A stretch of 64,000 nucleotides of DNA from positions 1 to 64,000 of the forward strand of contig CAZWEZ010000005.1 in assembly GCA_964632795.1 (NCBI GenBank), read 5' to 3'. This DNA is from CAZWEZ01 sp964632795 (GTDB lineage: Bacteria > Pseudomonadota > Alphaproteobacteria > Rhodospirillales > 2-02-FULL-58-16). Below the pieces are notes generated by a model. It was not told where the DNA came from. It was given only the letters and a program-made list of their open reading frames with translations, and searched no databases. A program made the translations under genes and the position numbers. How positions within the stretch are numbered: position 1 is the stretch's first letter; each line of letters begins with the position of its first letter. Positions 17,931 through 26,090 of the stretch are shown here, piece by piece.

Positions 17931-19579
17931 GCGAGGTCCCCCGGACCGAGGAGACCCCGGAGCGGTGGACGGCGCCCTGCCGGCGCATCCTGGTGGCACT
18001 CGACAATTCCGACCACGCCGGGCGGGCGCTCGCCGAATCGATCCGCCTGGCCGGCTTCGCCGGGGGCACCGTGACCGGCATCCACGCCTACGCCGCCCGC
18101 CTCCACGACCGCCGTTTCCGGCAGATGGAGGGCGGGCTGCCGGCGCGCTACCTGGCCGAGGCCGAGATGTCGCACCAGCGCGAGGTCCACGACGACCTGA
18201 TCACCCGCGGCCTCGACATCATCAGCGACAGCTACCACGACGTCGCCGAGAAGTCCTGCCGGCAGGCCGACGTCCCCTACCGCCGCCTCAGCCCGGAGGG
18301 CAAGAACTACCGGCGCATCGTCGAGGCCGTCGGGAGCGGCGACTTCGACCTTCTGGTCCTCGGCGCGCTGGGGGTCGGCGCGGTGCCCGGGGGCACCGTC
18401 GGCACCGTCTGCGAGCGGGTGGTCCGGCGCAGCCCGATCGACGTCCTGGTCGTCCGCGACCCCGCCCGGGCCCTCGACGCGGGGCCGATCGTGGTCGGCC
18501 TGGACGGCTCGCCGCGTTCCTTCGGCGCCCTGCTTGGCGCCCTCGACCTGGGGCGCCGGCTGGGCGCCGTGGTCCACGCCGTGGCCGCCTACGACCCCTA
18601 CTACCACTACGTCGCCTTCAGGCGCATCTCCGGGGTGCTGAGCGAGGAGGCGGGCAAGGTGTTCCGCTTCAAGGAGCAGGAGCAGCTCCACGAGGAGCTG
18701 ATCGACGAGGGCATCGCCCGCATCTACCGCTCCCACCTCGAAGTGGCCGCCAGGATCGCCGGCGAGGACGGCGTCGAGCTGGTCACCGAGCTGCTGGACG
18801 GCAAGCCCTACCGGACCATCCTCGGCTACCTGGAGAAGGTCGGCGCCGGCCTGCTGATGGTGGGGCGGACCGGCATCCACGCCGATTCCGCCCTCGACAT
18901 CGGCGGCAACGCCGAGAACCTGCTGCGCCTGGCGCCGTGCCACGTGTGGTTCGTCGCGGCGTCCTACGAGCCGCCCCTGGAGATGGTCGCCGCCGAAACC
19001 GTCGCCTGGAGCCCCGAGGCCGAGGAGTTGCTGTCCAGGGCCCCCGAGTTCGCCCGCGACATGGCCCGTCAGGCGGTGCTGCGCCACGCCCACGAACAGG
19101 GCCACACCTTCATCACCACCGACATCGTCGGGGAGGTGGCCAACCGGCTGATGCCGGGGCGCGGCGAGGCCGCCTGCCCCCACGGCGCGGCGGAGCCGGC
19201 ATGGAGCGCCGAGGCAAGCGCCCTGATCGAGGGCCTCGACAATCCCGCCCTGGCCGCCAACGTCCGCCTGCGGGCCGAGAAGCTGGCCCGCCGCGAAGGC
19301 GCGGAAACGGTCCTGGCGTCCCACCTCCGGCCCTTCATCGACGATCCCGGAGAAGGCGACTTAGCGCCGTGGTCGGCGGCGGCGCTGGCCTGCCTGGCCC
19401 GGGTCCCCGAGGCCGTGCGCGAGCGCGTCCGGGCCCGTGTCGAGACGGTGGCCCGCAACCGGGGGGCCGGCGAGGTGACGCCCGAGATCGTCGAGGCCGG
19501 GTTCGCCGAGGCGCGCCAGGCGATGCACCGGGCGATGCTGGACGGCGGCCACAAGCGGACCGTCGACGACGGGGAATAG
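17927..19579 (+). CDS. Tandem universal-stress-protein domains fused to PCP_red-like repeats
   Basis: 550 residues, GTG start overlapping the previous TGA with GGAGGAG upstream. Two UspA-like alpha/beta domains (about 18-178 and 186-345) show the typical opening ILVALDNSDHAG and the glycine-rich nucleotide-loop region VLGALGVGAVPGGT. The C-terminal 190 residues hold three related helical repeats (about 360-409, 426-470, 481-530), each starting with W-S-x-x-A and matching the PCP_red domain found at the end of protochlorophyllide reductase subunit B. The same module ends the next gene. I infer a role in tetrapyrrole handling or assembly for the oxidase; the biochemistry is unknown. Confidence 0.75.
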   Translation: MSEVPRTEETPERWTAPCRRILVALDNSDHAGRALAESIRLAGFAGGTVTGIHAYAARLHDRRFRQMEGGLPARYLAEAEMSHQREVHDDLITRGLDIISDSYHDVAEKSCRQADVPYRRLSPEGKNYRRIVEAVGSGDFDLLVLGALGVGAVPGGTVGTVCERVVRRSPIDVLVVRDPARALDAGPIVVGLDGSPRSFGALLGALDLGRRLGAVVHAVAAYDPYYHYVAFRRISGVLSEEAGKVFRFKEQEQLHEELIDEGIARIYRSHLEVAARIAGEDGVELVTELLDGKPYRTILGYLEKVGAGLLMVGRTGIHADSALDIGGNAENLLRLAPCHVWFVAASYEPPLEMVAAETVAWSPEAEELLSRAPEFARDMARQAVLRHAHEQGHTFITTDIVGEVANRLMPGRGEAACPHGAAEPAWSAEASALIEGLDNPALAANVRLRAEKLARREGAETVLASHLRPFIDDPGEGDLAPWSAAALACLARVPEAVRERVRARVETVARNRGAGEVTPEIVEAGFAEARQAMHRAMLDGGHKRTVDDGE

Positions 19580-19582
19580 GCC

Positions 19583-20839
19583 ATGGCCTCCACCGTCCAG
19601 CCGCCGTACCTGGTCGCCCTCAACCTGACCCGACGCTGCAACCTCCGTTGCGCCCACTGCTACCTGGACGCCGGCACCCGGGCCGGGGGCGGAGCCGGCG
19701 CCGGAGAAGAACTATCCACCGCCGAGGTCGAAACCCTGCTCGAGGGGATCGCCGCGCTGAACGGCGAGGCGATGGTGGTGCTGACCGGCGGCGAGCCGCT
19801 GCTGCGCCCCGACCTCGAGGCGATCGCCCGCCACGGCTCCGGCCTCGGGCTGATGATGGTGCTCGGCACCAACGGCACCCTGCTCGACGCGCGGCGGGTC
19901 GCCGGCCTGATCGCCGCCGGGGTGCGGGGCGCCGGGATCAGCCTGGATTCCCTGGATGCGGACTATCACGACGGTTTCCGGGGCGTGGCCGGCTGCTGGG
20001 AGAAGACCATGGCGGCCATCGACGCCTGCCGGCGGGGCGGGCTCGGCTTCCAGATCCACTTCTCGGTGAGCGACGACAACGCCGACCAGTTGGACGACAT
20101 GATCGCCTTCGCCCGCTCGGCCGGGGCGCTGGTGCTCAACGTCTTCTTCCTGGTCTGCACCGGGCGCGGCGAGCAGCTGTCCAACGTCTCCGCGGCGACT
20201 TTCGAAGACGTCCTGGGCCGCATCGCCCGGGCCGCCCACGCCGAGAGCGGATTGCTGATCAGGGCCAAGTGCGCCCCCCACTTCAAACGCCTGGCCATGG
20301 AGCTCGACCCGTCGTGGCCGATCACCCTGGCCCACGGCTACGAGGCCGGCGGCTGCCTGGCCGGCAGCCGCTACTGCCGGGTGACCCCGGAAGGCGAGGT
20401 CACGGCCTGTCCCTACATGGAGCCGTCCGCCGGTTCGATCCGCGAGCGCCCGTTGGCCGACATCTGGCGCGAGGCGCCGCAGTTCGCCCAACTCCGGGCG
20501 CCGGTTCTGGAGGGCCGCTGCGGGGAGTGCGAGTACCGCCGGATCTGCGGCGGCTGCCGGGCCCGTCCCCTGGCCAGGAGCGGCGACCTGATGGGCGAGG
20601 ACTTCCTGTGCGGCTACCAGCCCCGGGGCGGGGCGGTGATCGAGCCCCTGAGGCCGGCGGCGGGGACCGTCTCGTGGACCCAGGAGGCCGAACAGCGGCT
20701 GCTCCGGGCGCCCGCCTTCCTGCGCCGGATGGTCCGCGGGCGGGCCGAGGAGTACGTCCGCGGCCGCGGCCGCAGCCGGGTCACCGCCGACGACATGCGA
20801 ATCCTCGGCCAGCGGCGTTTCGGGGAGGACCGGCGATGA
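19583..20839 (+). CDS. Radical SAM/SPASM protein with C-terminal PCP_red domain (haem-modification candidate)
   Basis: 418 residues. CNLRCAHC (Cys19, 23, 26) is the radical SAM [4Fe-4S] motif, LTGGEPLLRPD is the SAM-binding GGEP motif, and a Cys-rich SPASM-like region (CLAGSRYC, CPYM, CGECEYRRICGGC) binds auxiliary clusters. The layout resembles NirJ/AhbC/AhbD enzymes that edit porphyrin side chains in haem d1 or alternative haem synthesis. The last 55 residues (VSWTQEAEQRLLRAPAFLRR onwards) are a PCP_red module like those in the preceding protein. It is 3 bp after the USP gene, and its stop overlaps the HemY-like start. A porphyrin substrate is inferred from family and context. Confidence 0.85.
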   Translation: MASTVQPPYLVALNLTRRCNLRCAHCYLDAGTRAGGGAGAGEELSTAEVETLLEGIAALNGEAMVVLTGGEPLLRPDLEAIARHGSGLGLMMVLGTNGTLLDARRVAGLIAAGVRGAGISLDSLDADYHDGFRGVAGCWEKTMAAIDACRRGGLGFQIHFSVSDDNADQLDDMIAFARSAGALVLNVFFLVCTGRGEQLSNVSAATFEDVLGRIARAAHAESGLLIRAKCAPHFKRLAMELDPSWPITLAHGYEAGGCLAGSRYCRVTPEGEVTACPYMEPSAGSIRERPLADIWREAPQFAQLRAPVLEGRCGECEYRRICGGCRARPLARSGDLMGEDFLCGYQPRGGAVIEPLRPAAGTVSWTQEAEQRLLRAPAFLRRMVRGRAEEYVRGRGRSRVTADDMRILGQRRFGEDRR

Positions 20840-22248
20840 GGTTCGACGTGGCGATCGTCGGGGGCGGGATTTCGGGGCTGGCGACGGCCTACGAACTGGT
20901 CCGCCGGGGCCGCCGGGTGGTGGTCCTGGAGCGCCAGGTGCGGCCCGGCGGGACCGCCGTCTCCGAGCGCCTCGGCGGTTTCCTGATGGAGCACGGGCCG
21001 AGCACCCTCAACGGCGCTTCGGAGGCGGCGCTGGGCCTGTCCCGGGCGCTCGGCCTGGAGGGCGCGCGGTGCGAACTCGGCGACCGGGTGCGACGGCGCT
21101 ACCTGGTCGACGGCGGAGGCCTGCACGGCATCTCGACCCATCCCCTGGGGTTCCTGGTCTCCGGCTACCTGTCGCCGGGGGCGCGGCTGCGGCTGCTGGC
21201 CGAGGCCGTGGTGCCGCGCCGCGCCGAAGACGGCGACGAGGAGACGATCGAGGACTTCTGCCGGCGCCGCTTCGGGGCCGAGTTCGCCGAGCGGGTGATC
21301 GACCCCCTGGTCGCCGGCATCTACGCCGCCCGGGCCGGCGAGGCGTCGGTGTCGGCGCTGTTCCCGACCCTGGTCGAGATGGAACGCCGCCACGGTTCGG
21401 TGTGCCGGGGGCTGGCCCGCCGCCGCCGGGGCGGGCGGATGCCGGGCAGCCGGCTGTTCTCGTTCGCCGGCGGCCTGGGCAGCCTGCCCCGGGCCCTGGC
21501 CGGGGCCCTCGGCGGGGTGGTGCGGAGCGGCATCGCGGTGCGCCGGGTGCGCCCGGCGGCCGGCGGTTATTCCATCGAGGCGGAGGCGGCAGGAAGCATC
21601 GAGGCGCGCTCGGTGGTGCTGGCCACCCAGCCCCACGTCACGGCGCGGCTGCTCGACGGCCTCGACGAGGCGGGCGCCGAGGCGGCCTCGGCCATCGCCG
21701 CGCCGCCGCTGGCGGTGGTCTTCCTCGGCTACCCCCGGCGCCGGGTCGCCCATCCCCTGGACGGCCTCGGCTTCCTCGGCGCCGAGGCCGAGGGGCGGGC
21801 GCTCAACGGCGCCCAGTTCTGCTCGACCATGTTCCCGGGCCGGGCGCCCGAGGGCCACGTGGCGGTGGCCGGCTACATCGGCGGGGCGCGGGCTCCGGAG
21901 CTGGCCCGGCTCGGCGAGGACGAGTTGATCTCCATCGCCCGCGAGGAGTTCGCCGACCTCATCGGGGCGCGGGGCGAACCGGTGGTGGCCCGGGTCCGCC
22001 ACTGGCCGGTGGGGTTGCCCCAGTACCGGCTCGGCCACGCCTTACGCGCCGCCGCGCTGAGCGGCCTGGCCGAGCGCCGGCCCGGCCTCTATGCGACCGG
22101 CAACTATCTGCGCGGCCCCTCGGTGGCGGCCTGCCTGGCCCTGGCCCTGGAGACCGCCGCCGAAGCCGACGCCCACCTCGCCGCGAGCGCCGCCGAGGCG
22201 CCGCCCATCCGCCGTCACCGGCTTGCCCGGCCTGCCGCGGGAAGGTAG
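20836..22248 (+). CDS. HemY-type protoporphyrinogen/coproporphyrinogen oxidase
   Basis: 470-residue FAD enzyme: N-terminal Rossmann dinucleotide motif VAIVGGGISGLATAYEL with the downstream acidic ribose-binding residue (VVLERQ), the FAGGLGSLPRAL motif in the middle, and the C-terminal FAD motif ending GLYATGNYLRGPSVAAC, all typical of the PPO/CPO family. It ends the oxidase/cytochrome operon, overlapping the radical SAM gene by 4 bp (ATGA). Next to a radical SAM porphyrin editor it probably oxidises a porphyrinogen or acts on a modified haem for this complex, and may not be the housekeeping enzyme. Confidence 0.88.
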   Translation: MRFDVAIVGGGISGLATAYELVRRGRRVVVLERQVRPGGTAVSERLGGFLMEHGPSTLNGASEAALGLSRALGLEGARCELGDRVRRRYLVDGGGLHGISTHPLGFLVSGYLSPGARLRLLAEAVVPRRAEDGDEETIEDFCRRRFGAEFAERVIDPLVAGIYAARAGEASVSALFPTLVEMERRHGSVCRGLARRRRGGRMPGSRLFSFAGGLGSLPRALAGALGGVVRSGIAVRRVRPAAGGYSIEAEAAGSIEARSVVLATQPHVTARLLDGLDEAGAEAASAIAAPPLAVVFLGYPRRRVAHPLDGLGFLGAEAEGRALNGAQFCSTMFPGRAPEGHVAVAGYIGGARAPELARLGEDELISIAREEFADLIGARGEPVVARVRHWPVGLPQYRLGHALRAAALSGLAERRPGLYATGNYLRGPSVAACLALALETAAEADAHLAASAAEAPPIRRHRLARPAAGR

Positions 22249-22313
22249 CCTCGGGGAAGATCCCAAGAGGGGATGGCATGCGCCTTGGCGCCCGCGTCCT
22301 CGTCGGCTTGTTG

Positions 22314-23243
22314 CTAGCCGCGCAGCAGGTCGTGGGACGCCACCACGGCGCCGCCGGCGATCAGCAGGCAGGCGGCGGCCACCGCCCACGTCGCCTCGGC
22401 CTGGCCGAAGGCGATCAGGAGCGCGGTCGAGAGCAGCGGGGCGCTGTAGGAGAAGGCGCCCAGCGCCCGGATGTCGCCGTGCTTGACGCCGTGGTCCCAG
22501 ACGAAGAAGGCGGCCCCCACCGGCCCCAGCCCGAGGCCCAGCACGGCCAGCCACTGGCCGCTATTTTGAGGCCATGCGGTGGTCTCGAAGGCCAGGTGGA
22601 AGAGCACGGCGAGCACCGCCGTGGCCCCGCAGAAGCCGCCCACCGCGTCGCTGGGGACGTCGGCGAAGCGGCGGCTGAGCACCGAGTACACCGCCCACGT
22701 GACGGCGCCCAGGAGGGCCAGCGCGTAGCCCAGCCAGAACTCGGCCTTGAAACCCAGGGCGCCGCCGCCGGTGACCAGCAGGACGGTCCCGGCGAACCCG
22801 GCCAGGGTGCCCGCCAGGTGCCACCAGCGCAGCCGCTCGCCGGGCAGCAGCGCCGACAGGACGACGATCAGCAGCGGCCACAGGTAGGCGATCAGGCTGG
22901 CCTCGACGGGCGGCGCGTTGCGCAGCGCCATGAAGTAGAAGAAGTGGTAGCCGAACAGCCCGCCGATGCCGAGCAGCCACACCCTGGCCGGCCAGCGCAG
23001 GTGATCGAGGATGGTGTCGCCGCCGAGCAGCCACTTGCCAAGCGCCAGCACGAAGGCCACCGAGAAGGCCATGGCGATGAGCTGGAACGGCGGCACCGGC
23101 CCGCTCAGCGTGGTCAGCAGGGCCAGCGTCGACCACATCAGCACCGCCGTGCCGCCGATCGCCGTGGCGCGGAGCTTGCGGTGGTGGGGGGACTGGACGA
23201 TGGGGTTCACGGGAAAAAACCGGATCTGGGATGTCCGTCCCAT
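22314..23243 (-). CDS. EamA/DMT-family exporter (RhtA/YdcZ-like)
   Basis: 309 residues with ten predicted membrane helices in two EamA repeats, the drug/metabolite transporter fold. Helix 1 begins at ATAIGGTAVLMWSTLALLTTL; the second repeat begins near LGYALALLGAVTWAVYSVL. Members export amino acids or metabolites; the substrate is not readable. The start is uncertain: ATG 23243 lacks a clear ribosome-binding site, and GTG 23210 is an alternative that removes an uncharacteristic 11-residue leader. It is convergent with the oxidase operon. Confidence 0.85.
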   Translation of the reverse strand: MGRTSQIRFFPVNPIVQSPHHRKLRATAIGGTAVLMWSTLALLTTLSGPVPPFQLIAMAFSVAFVLALGKWLLGGDTILDHLRWPARVWLLGIGGLFGYHFFYFMALRNAPPVEASLIAYLWPLLIVVLSALLPGERLRWWHLAGTLAGFAGTVLLVTGGGALGFKAEFWLGYALALLGAVTWAVYSVLSRRFADVPSDAVGGFCGATAVLAVLFHLAFETTAWPQNSGQWLAVLGLGLGPVGAAFFVWDHGVKHGDIRALGAFSYSAPLLSTALLIAFGQAEATWAVAAACLLIAGGAVVASHDLLRG

Positions 23244-23293
23244 AGCAGATTATCGAAACCCGTGCCAGGACATGGACTCGCCAACCGGCGGCA

Positions 23294-23470
23294 ATAATAC
23301 CAGCGGCCAGAGACACTGACCTGCGGGTATCCTTCGACACGCGAGCTTCGCTCGCTGCTCAGGATGAGGCATCTCTTTATTTTTCAACAAAAACCTCATC
23401 CTGAGCAGCCGCGCAAGCGGCGTGTCGAAGGATGGTCGGGGGAGTCAGTGATTATGGCCGCTGGTATAAT
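23294..23470. mobile_element. MITE-like element with inverted ends and an internal REP-type palindrome
   Basis: The ends ATACCAGCGGCCA (left, 23298-23310) and its complement (right, 23455-23467) face each other, followed inward on both sides by CACTGAC. Inside, 23329-23369 and 23393-23433 form a second long inverted repeat (CCTTCGACACGC... / ...GCGTGTCGAAGG) whose halves carry small hairpins, a form common in alphaproteobacterial intergenic repeats. No coding capacity. It lies between an exporter gene and gdhA. Confidence 0.75.
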
Positions 23471-23509
23471 ACCATTTCGTTTTCAATGGCCGAGCCGGGG
23501 GAAAACGGT

Positions 23510-23549
23510 GGCAAGGGGTCAAGACGGGGGGGTGTCTTGACCCCTTGCC
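23510..23549 (-). terminator. Perfect 16-bp hairpin downstream of gdhA
   Basis: GGCAAGGGGTCAAGAC (23510-23525) pairs perfectly with 23534-23549 across an 8-base, G-rich loop. It lies about 60 bp beyond the gdhA stop on the minus strand, where it is followed by GTTTTCC, so it may end gdhA transcription. The long perfect stem could equally mark another dispersed repeat. Confidence 0.5.
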
Positions 23550-23610
23550 GACCCCCTCCCGCCCACGGGGGGCGGACGGTGGGGGGGGAAACCCGCGCCG
23601 TCCCGAGGCC

Positions 23611-24876
23611 TCAGGAGCGGCGGAAGAAGGCCCGCGAGCCGCGCGCCGTGATCGCCTCTCCGATACGTTGCAGGGCCAGCACGTAGGCCGCGGTCCGCAT
23701 GTCGATCCCCTTCTCGTTCATCATGTTCCAGATCAGCGTCGCCTGGGGCTCGATGAACTTGTGCAACCTGGCATGAACTTCTTCCAGGGTCCAATTCCAT
23801 CCGGCCCGGTTCTGGGCCCACTCGAAGTAGGAGACCGTGACCCCCCCGGCGTTGGCCAGGATGTCGGGAACGACCAGGATGCCCTTGGAATTGAGGATGT
23901 CGTCGGCCAGCGGGGTTATCGGGCCGTTGGCCAGTTCGAGAATCACCGGGGCCTTGATGTTGCCGGCGTTCTGGTCGGTGATCACGTTCTCCAGGGCGCC
24001 GGGGACCAGCAACTCGCACTCCAGTTCCAACAGCTCGGCGTTGGAAATCTCCTTGGCCTTGCCCTTGGTCGGGGCGCCGGCGACCGTCTTTTTCTTTTTC
24101 TTGTATTCGAGGACCTCGTAGGGGTTCATGCCGTCGGGATCGTAGATCCCCGACTTCGAATCCGAGACCGCGATGATCTTGAAGCCATCGTCATGCATCA
24201 GCCGGGCGCAATGGTACGAGGCGTTGCCGAACCCCTGGAGCACCACCCGGGTCTTCTCCGGAGGCAGCTTGAGCTCCTCCTCGAGATGGCGGCAGATGTA
24301 ATAGCCGCCGCGCGCGGTGGCATCGTCGCGGCCCAGCGAACCGCCGAGCACGATCGGCTTGCCGGTGATCACCGCCGGCGAGGAGTGACCGACCATGTTG
24401 GCGTACTCGTTGGCCATCCAGCCCATCACCGTGGCGTCGGTGTAGACGTCGGGCGCCGGGATGTCGCGGTCGGGGCCGATGAAGTGGGGCAGGGCGCGGA
24501 CGTAGGCCCGGCTCAGCCGCTCCAACTCGGCGTGGGACAGCTTGCGCGGATCGACGGCGACGCCGCCCTTGGCGCCGCCGTAGGGCAGGTTGACGACGGC
24601 GCACTTGAAGGTCATCCAGAAGGCCAGCGAGATCACCTCGTCAAGGTTGACCTTGGGATGGAACCGGATGCCGCCCTTGGTCGGCCCCCGGGTGTCGTCG
24701 TAGCGGCAGCGAAAGGCGCTAAACGCGCGCAGCGACCCGTCATCCATGCGAACCATCAGGCTGGCGAGCAGGGTTTCCTGGGGGTTCTTGAGTTTCTCCA
24801 TGACGTCGGGGTCGACGGGGATGTGCTTGGCGGCTTCGCGCAACCGCTTCCGGGCCTTTGAAAACAGTGTTGACAC
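23611..24876 (-). CDS. gdhA: Glu/Leu/Phe/Val dehydrogenase (NAD(P)-glutamate dehydrogenase type)
   Basis: 421-residue cytosolic enzyme for reversible oxidative deamination of glutamate. The catalytic region has GGIRFHPKV and PYGGAKGGVAVDP (the glutamate-binding lysines), plus the PAPDVYTDATVMGWMANEY motif; the Rossmann domain has VVLQGFGNAS. GTG 24876 is the start, 8 bases after AGGAG. A Lys-rich insert (YKKKKKTVAGAPTKGKAKEI, about 262-281) sits in the nucleotide domain and is unusual to my eye. It is divergent from phaR. Confidence 0.92.
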   Translation of the reverse strand: MSTLFSKARKRLREAAKHIPVDPDVMEKLKNPQETLLASLMVRMDDGSLRAFSAFRCRYDDTRGPTKGGIRFHPKVNLDEVISLAFWMTFKCAVVNLPYGGAKGGVAVDPRKLSHAELERLSRAYVRALPHFIGPDRDIPAPDVYTDATVMGWMANEYANMVGHSSPAVITGKPIVLGGSLGRDDATARGGYYICRHLEEELKLPPEKTRVVLQGFGNASYHCARLMHDDGFKIIAVSDSKSGIYDPDGMNPYEVLEYKKKKKTVAGAPTKGKAKEISNAELLELECELLVPGALENVITDQNAGNIKAPVILELANGPITPLADDILNSKGILVVPDILANAGGVTVSYFEWAQNRAGWNWTLEEVHARLHKFIEPQATLIWNMMNEKGIDMRTAAYVLALQRIGEAITARGSRAFFRRS

Positions 24877-25198
24877 TTAGAAGACTCCTGCGTTGGGGGG
24901 CTTGATGTCGACGGTCGAGTGTTTAGGCGAATGCAAAATAATTTCACGTGAGTAAAAATTATCCCGACCGGTGTGGGAAATCAACCGTTCAATTCGATCC
25001 GGCGCCCGGCGGAGAGCAAGAAATGATGATATCATGAAATCGGGAGGTTCCAACGGATGACCCGATCATGAGCCCGAAGACCTTCGTGGGGACGCCGATG
25101 AAGGTCGGCGAGCGGATTTTATTGCAATGCAACATTTTCCGGCCGGCGGTTTTGTGCTATCACTCGACGGAGACATCAAGCTCTCAGAGTCACCGACC
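24877..25198. promoter_or_regulatory. Divergent gdhA/phaR regulatory region
   Basis: About 320 bp, AT-richer than its flanks around 24925-24965 and 25020-25040. It contains the perfect palindrome TTGCATTGCAA read on the minus strand (25121-25131 region, plus strand TTGCAATGCAA) some 70 bp upstream of phaR. PhaR-type regulators are known to bind TGC-containing sites and repress themselves, so this is a candidate operator. No gene was seen. Confidence 0.4.
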
Positions 25199-25783
25199 AT
25201 GAGCGACGATCCGGACTCCGCAAAAAAGCCCCCGGTCACGATCAAGAAGTACGCCAACCGCCGCCTCTACAACACGGCGACCAGCAGCTACGTGACCCTC
25301 GACCACCTGGCGCGGATGGTCAAGGAGGGCACCGACTTCGTGGTCCACGACGCCAAGAGCAGCGAGGACATCACCCGCCAGGTGCTGACCCACATCATCG
25401 TCGAGGAGGAATCGAAGGGCCACAACCTGCTGCCGATCGGTTTCCTCAGGCAACTGATCGGCCTCTACGGCGACAGCCTGCAGACCATCGTCCCCGGCTT
25501 CCTCGAACACAGCATGCGGACCTTCGCCACCAACCAGGAGCGGATGCGCCACGCCATGAACGACTCTCAGGGTGGGTTGTCGCCCTTGGCCCAGCTCGAG
25601 GAGATGGGCAAGCAGAACCTGGCCATGTTCGAGAGCGCGATGCACATGTTCTCGCCCTTCCCCGAGCCCGATCCCGAGCCCGAGCCCGCCGCCGCCGATG
25701 AACAGCTCGCGGACCTGCGCCACAAGCTCGAGCGGATGCAGCGACAACTGGACCGGCTGACCGGAAACGGCGGCCGATCCTGA
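25199..25783 (+). CDS. phaR: Polyhydroxyalkanoate synthesis repressor PhaR
   Basis: 194-residue DNA-binding regulator of phasin and PHA genes. The PHB_acc_N domain (about 12-75) is conspicuous: VTIKKYANRRLYNTATSSYVTLDHL; a PHB_acc region follows (about 78-120). The tail is Glu/Pro-rich (PEPDPEPEPAAA) and ends in a heptad-like LRHKLERMQRQLDRL coiled coil. ATG 25199 gives the canonical N-terminus. It indicates that the cell stores PHA granules, although no PHA synthase gene is in this window. Confidence 0.95.
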   Translation: MSDDPDSAKKPPVTIKKYANRRLYNTATSSYVTLDHLARMVKEGTDFVVHDAKSSEDITRQVLTHIIVEEESKGHNLLPIGFLRQLIGLYGDSLQTIVPGFLEHSMRTFATNQERMRHAMNDSQGGLSPLAQLEEMGKQNLAMFESAMHMFSPFPEPDPEPEPAAADEQLADLRHKLERMQRQLDRLTGNGGRS

Positions 25784-26090
25784 TTTCGGGACAACTCGAA
25801 CGCCAAGTCGCGCATCTCGCGGCGTCGCCGGGGCTGCATCTCATGGGCCGAGTATGCTACGTCCACTGTCGGAGGAAGGCCGAACTTGGGGCGCTGGCAG
25901 CGACAACGACCGGGATCGACCCGAGGCAGTCTTTTGGGGCCATCAATGGGTTTCGGCTACTTTCGGCCACGTCCTGCCATTCTTACTGCCGGTTCCATTC
26001 GCCGGGAACCGGACACTGATCCGTGGTAGACTGATCCGCAATAGCCCTTCTGGTAACAGAAGCCGCATTCTTGCTGGCGAGGGAGAAACG
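25784..26090. other. Intergenic region before the amidase
   Basis: About 307 bp with no convincing gene. A short perfect stem, CCGGTTCC/GGAACCGG, lies at about 25992-26014. From here onwards base composition falls relative to phaR, suggesting the border of an acquired segment carrying the amidase. Confidence 0.4.

Noticed and set aside
23329..23433. Repeated motifs considered as a CRISPR array
   Set aside because: Only two inverted halves, no direct repeats with unique spacers, and no cas genes in the window.
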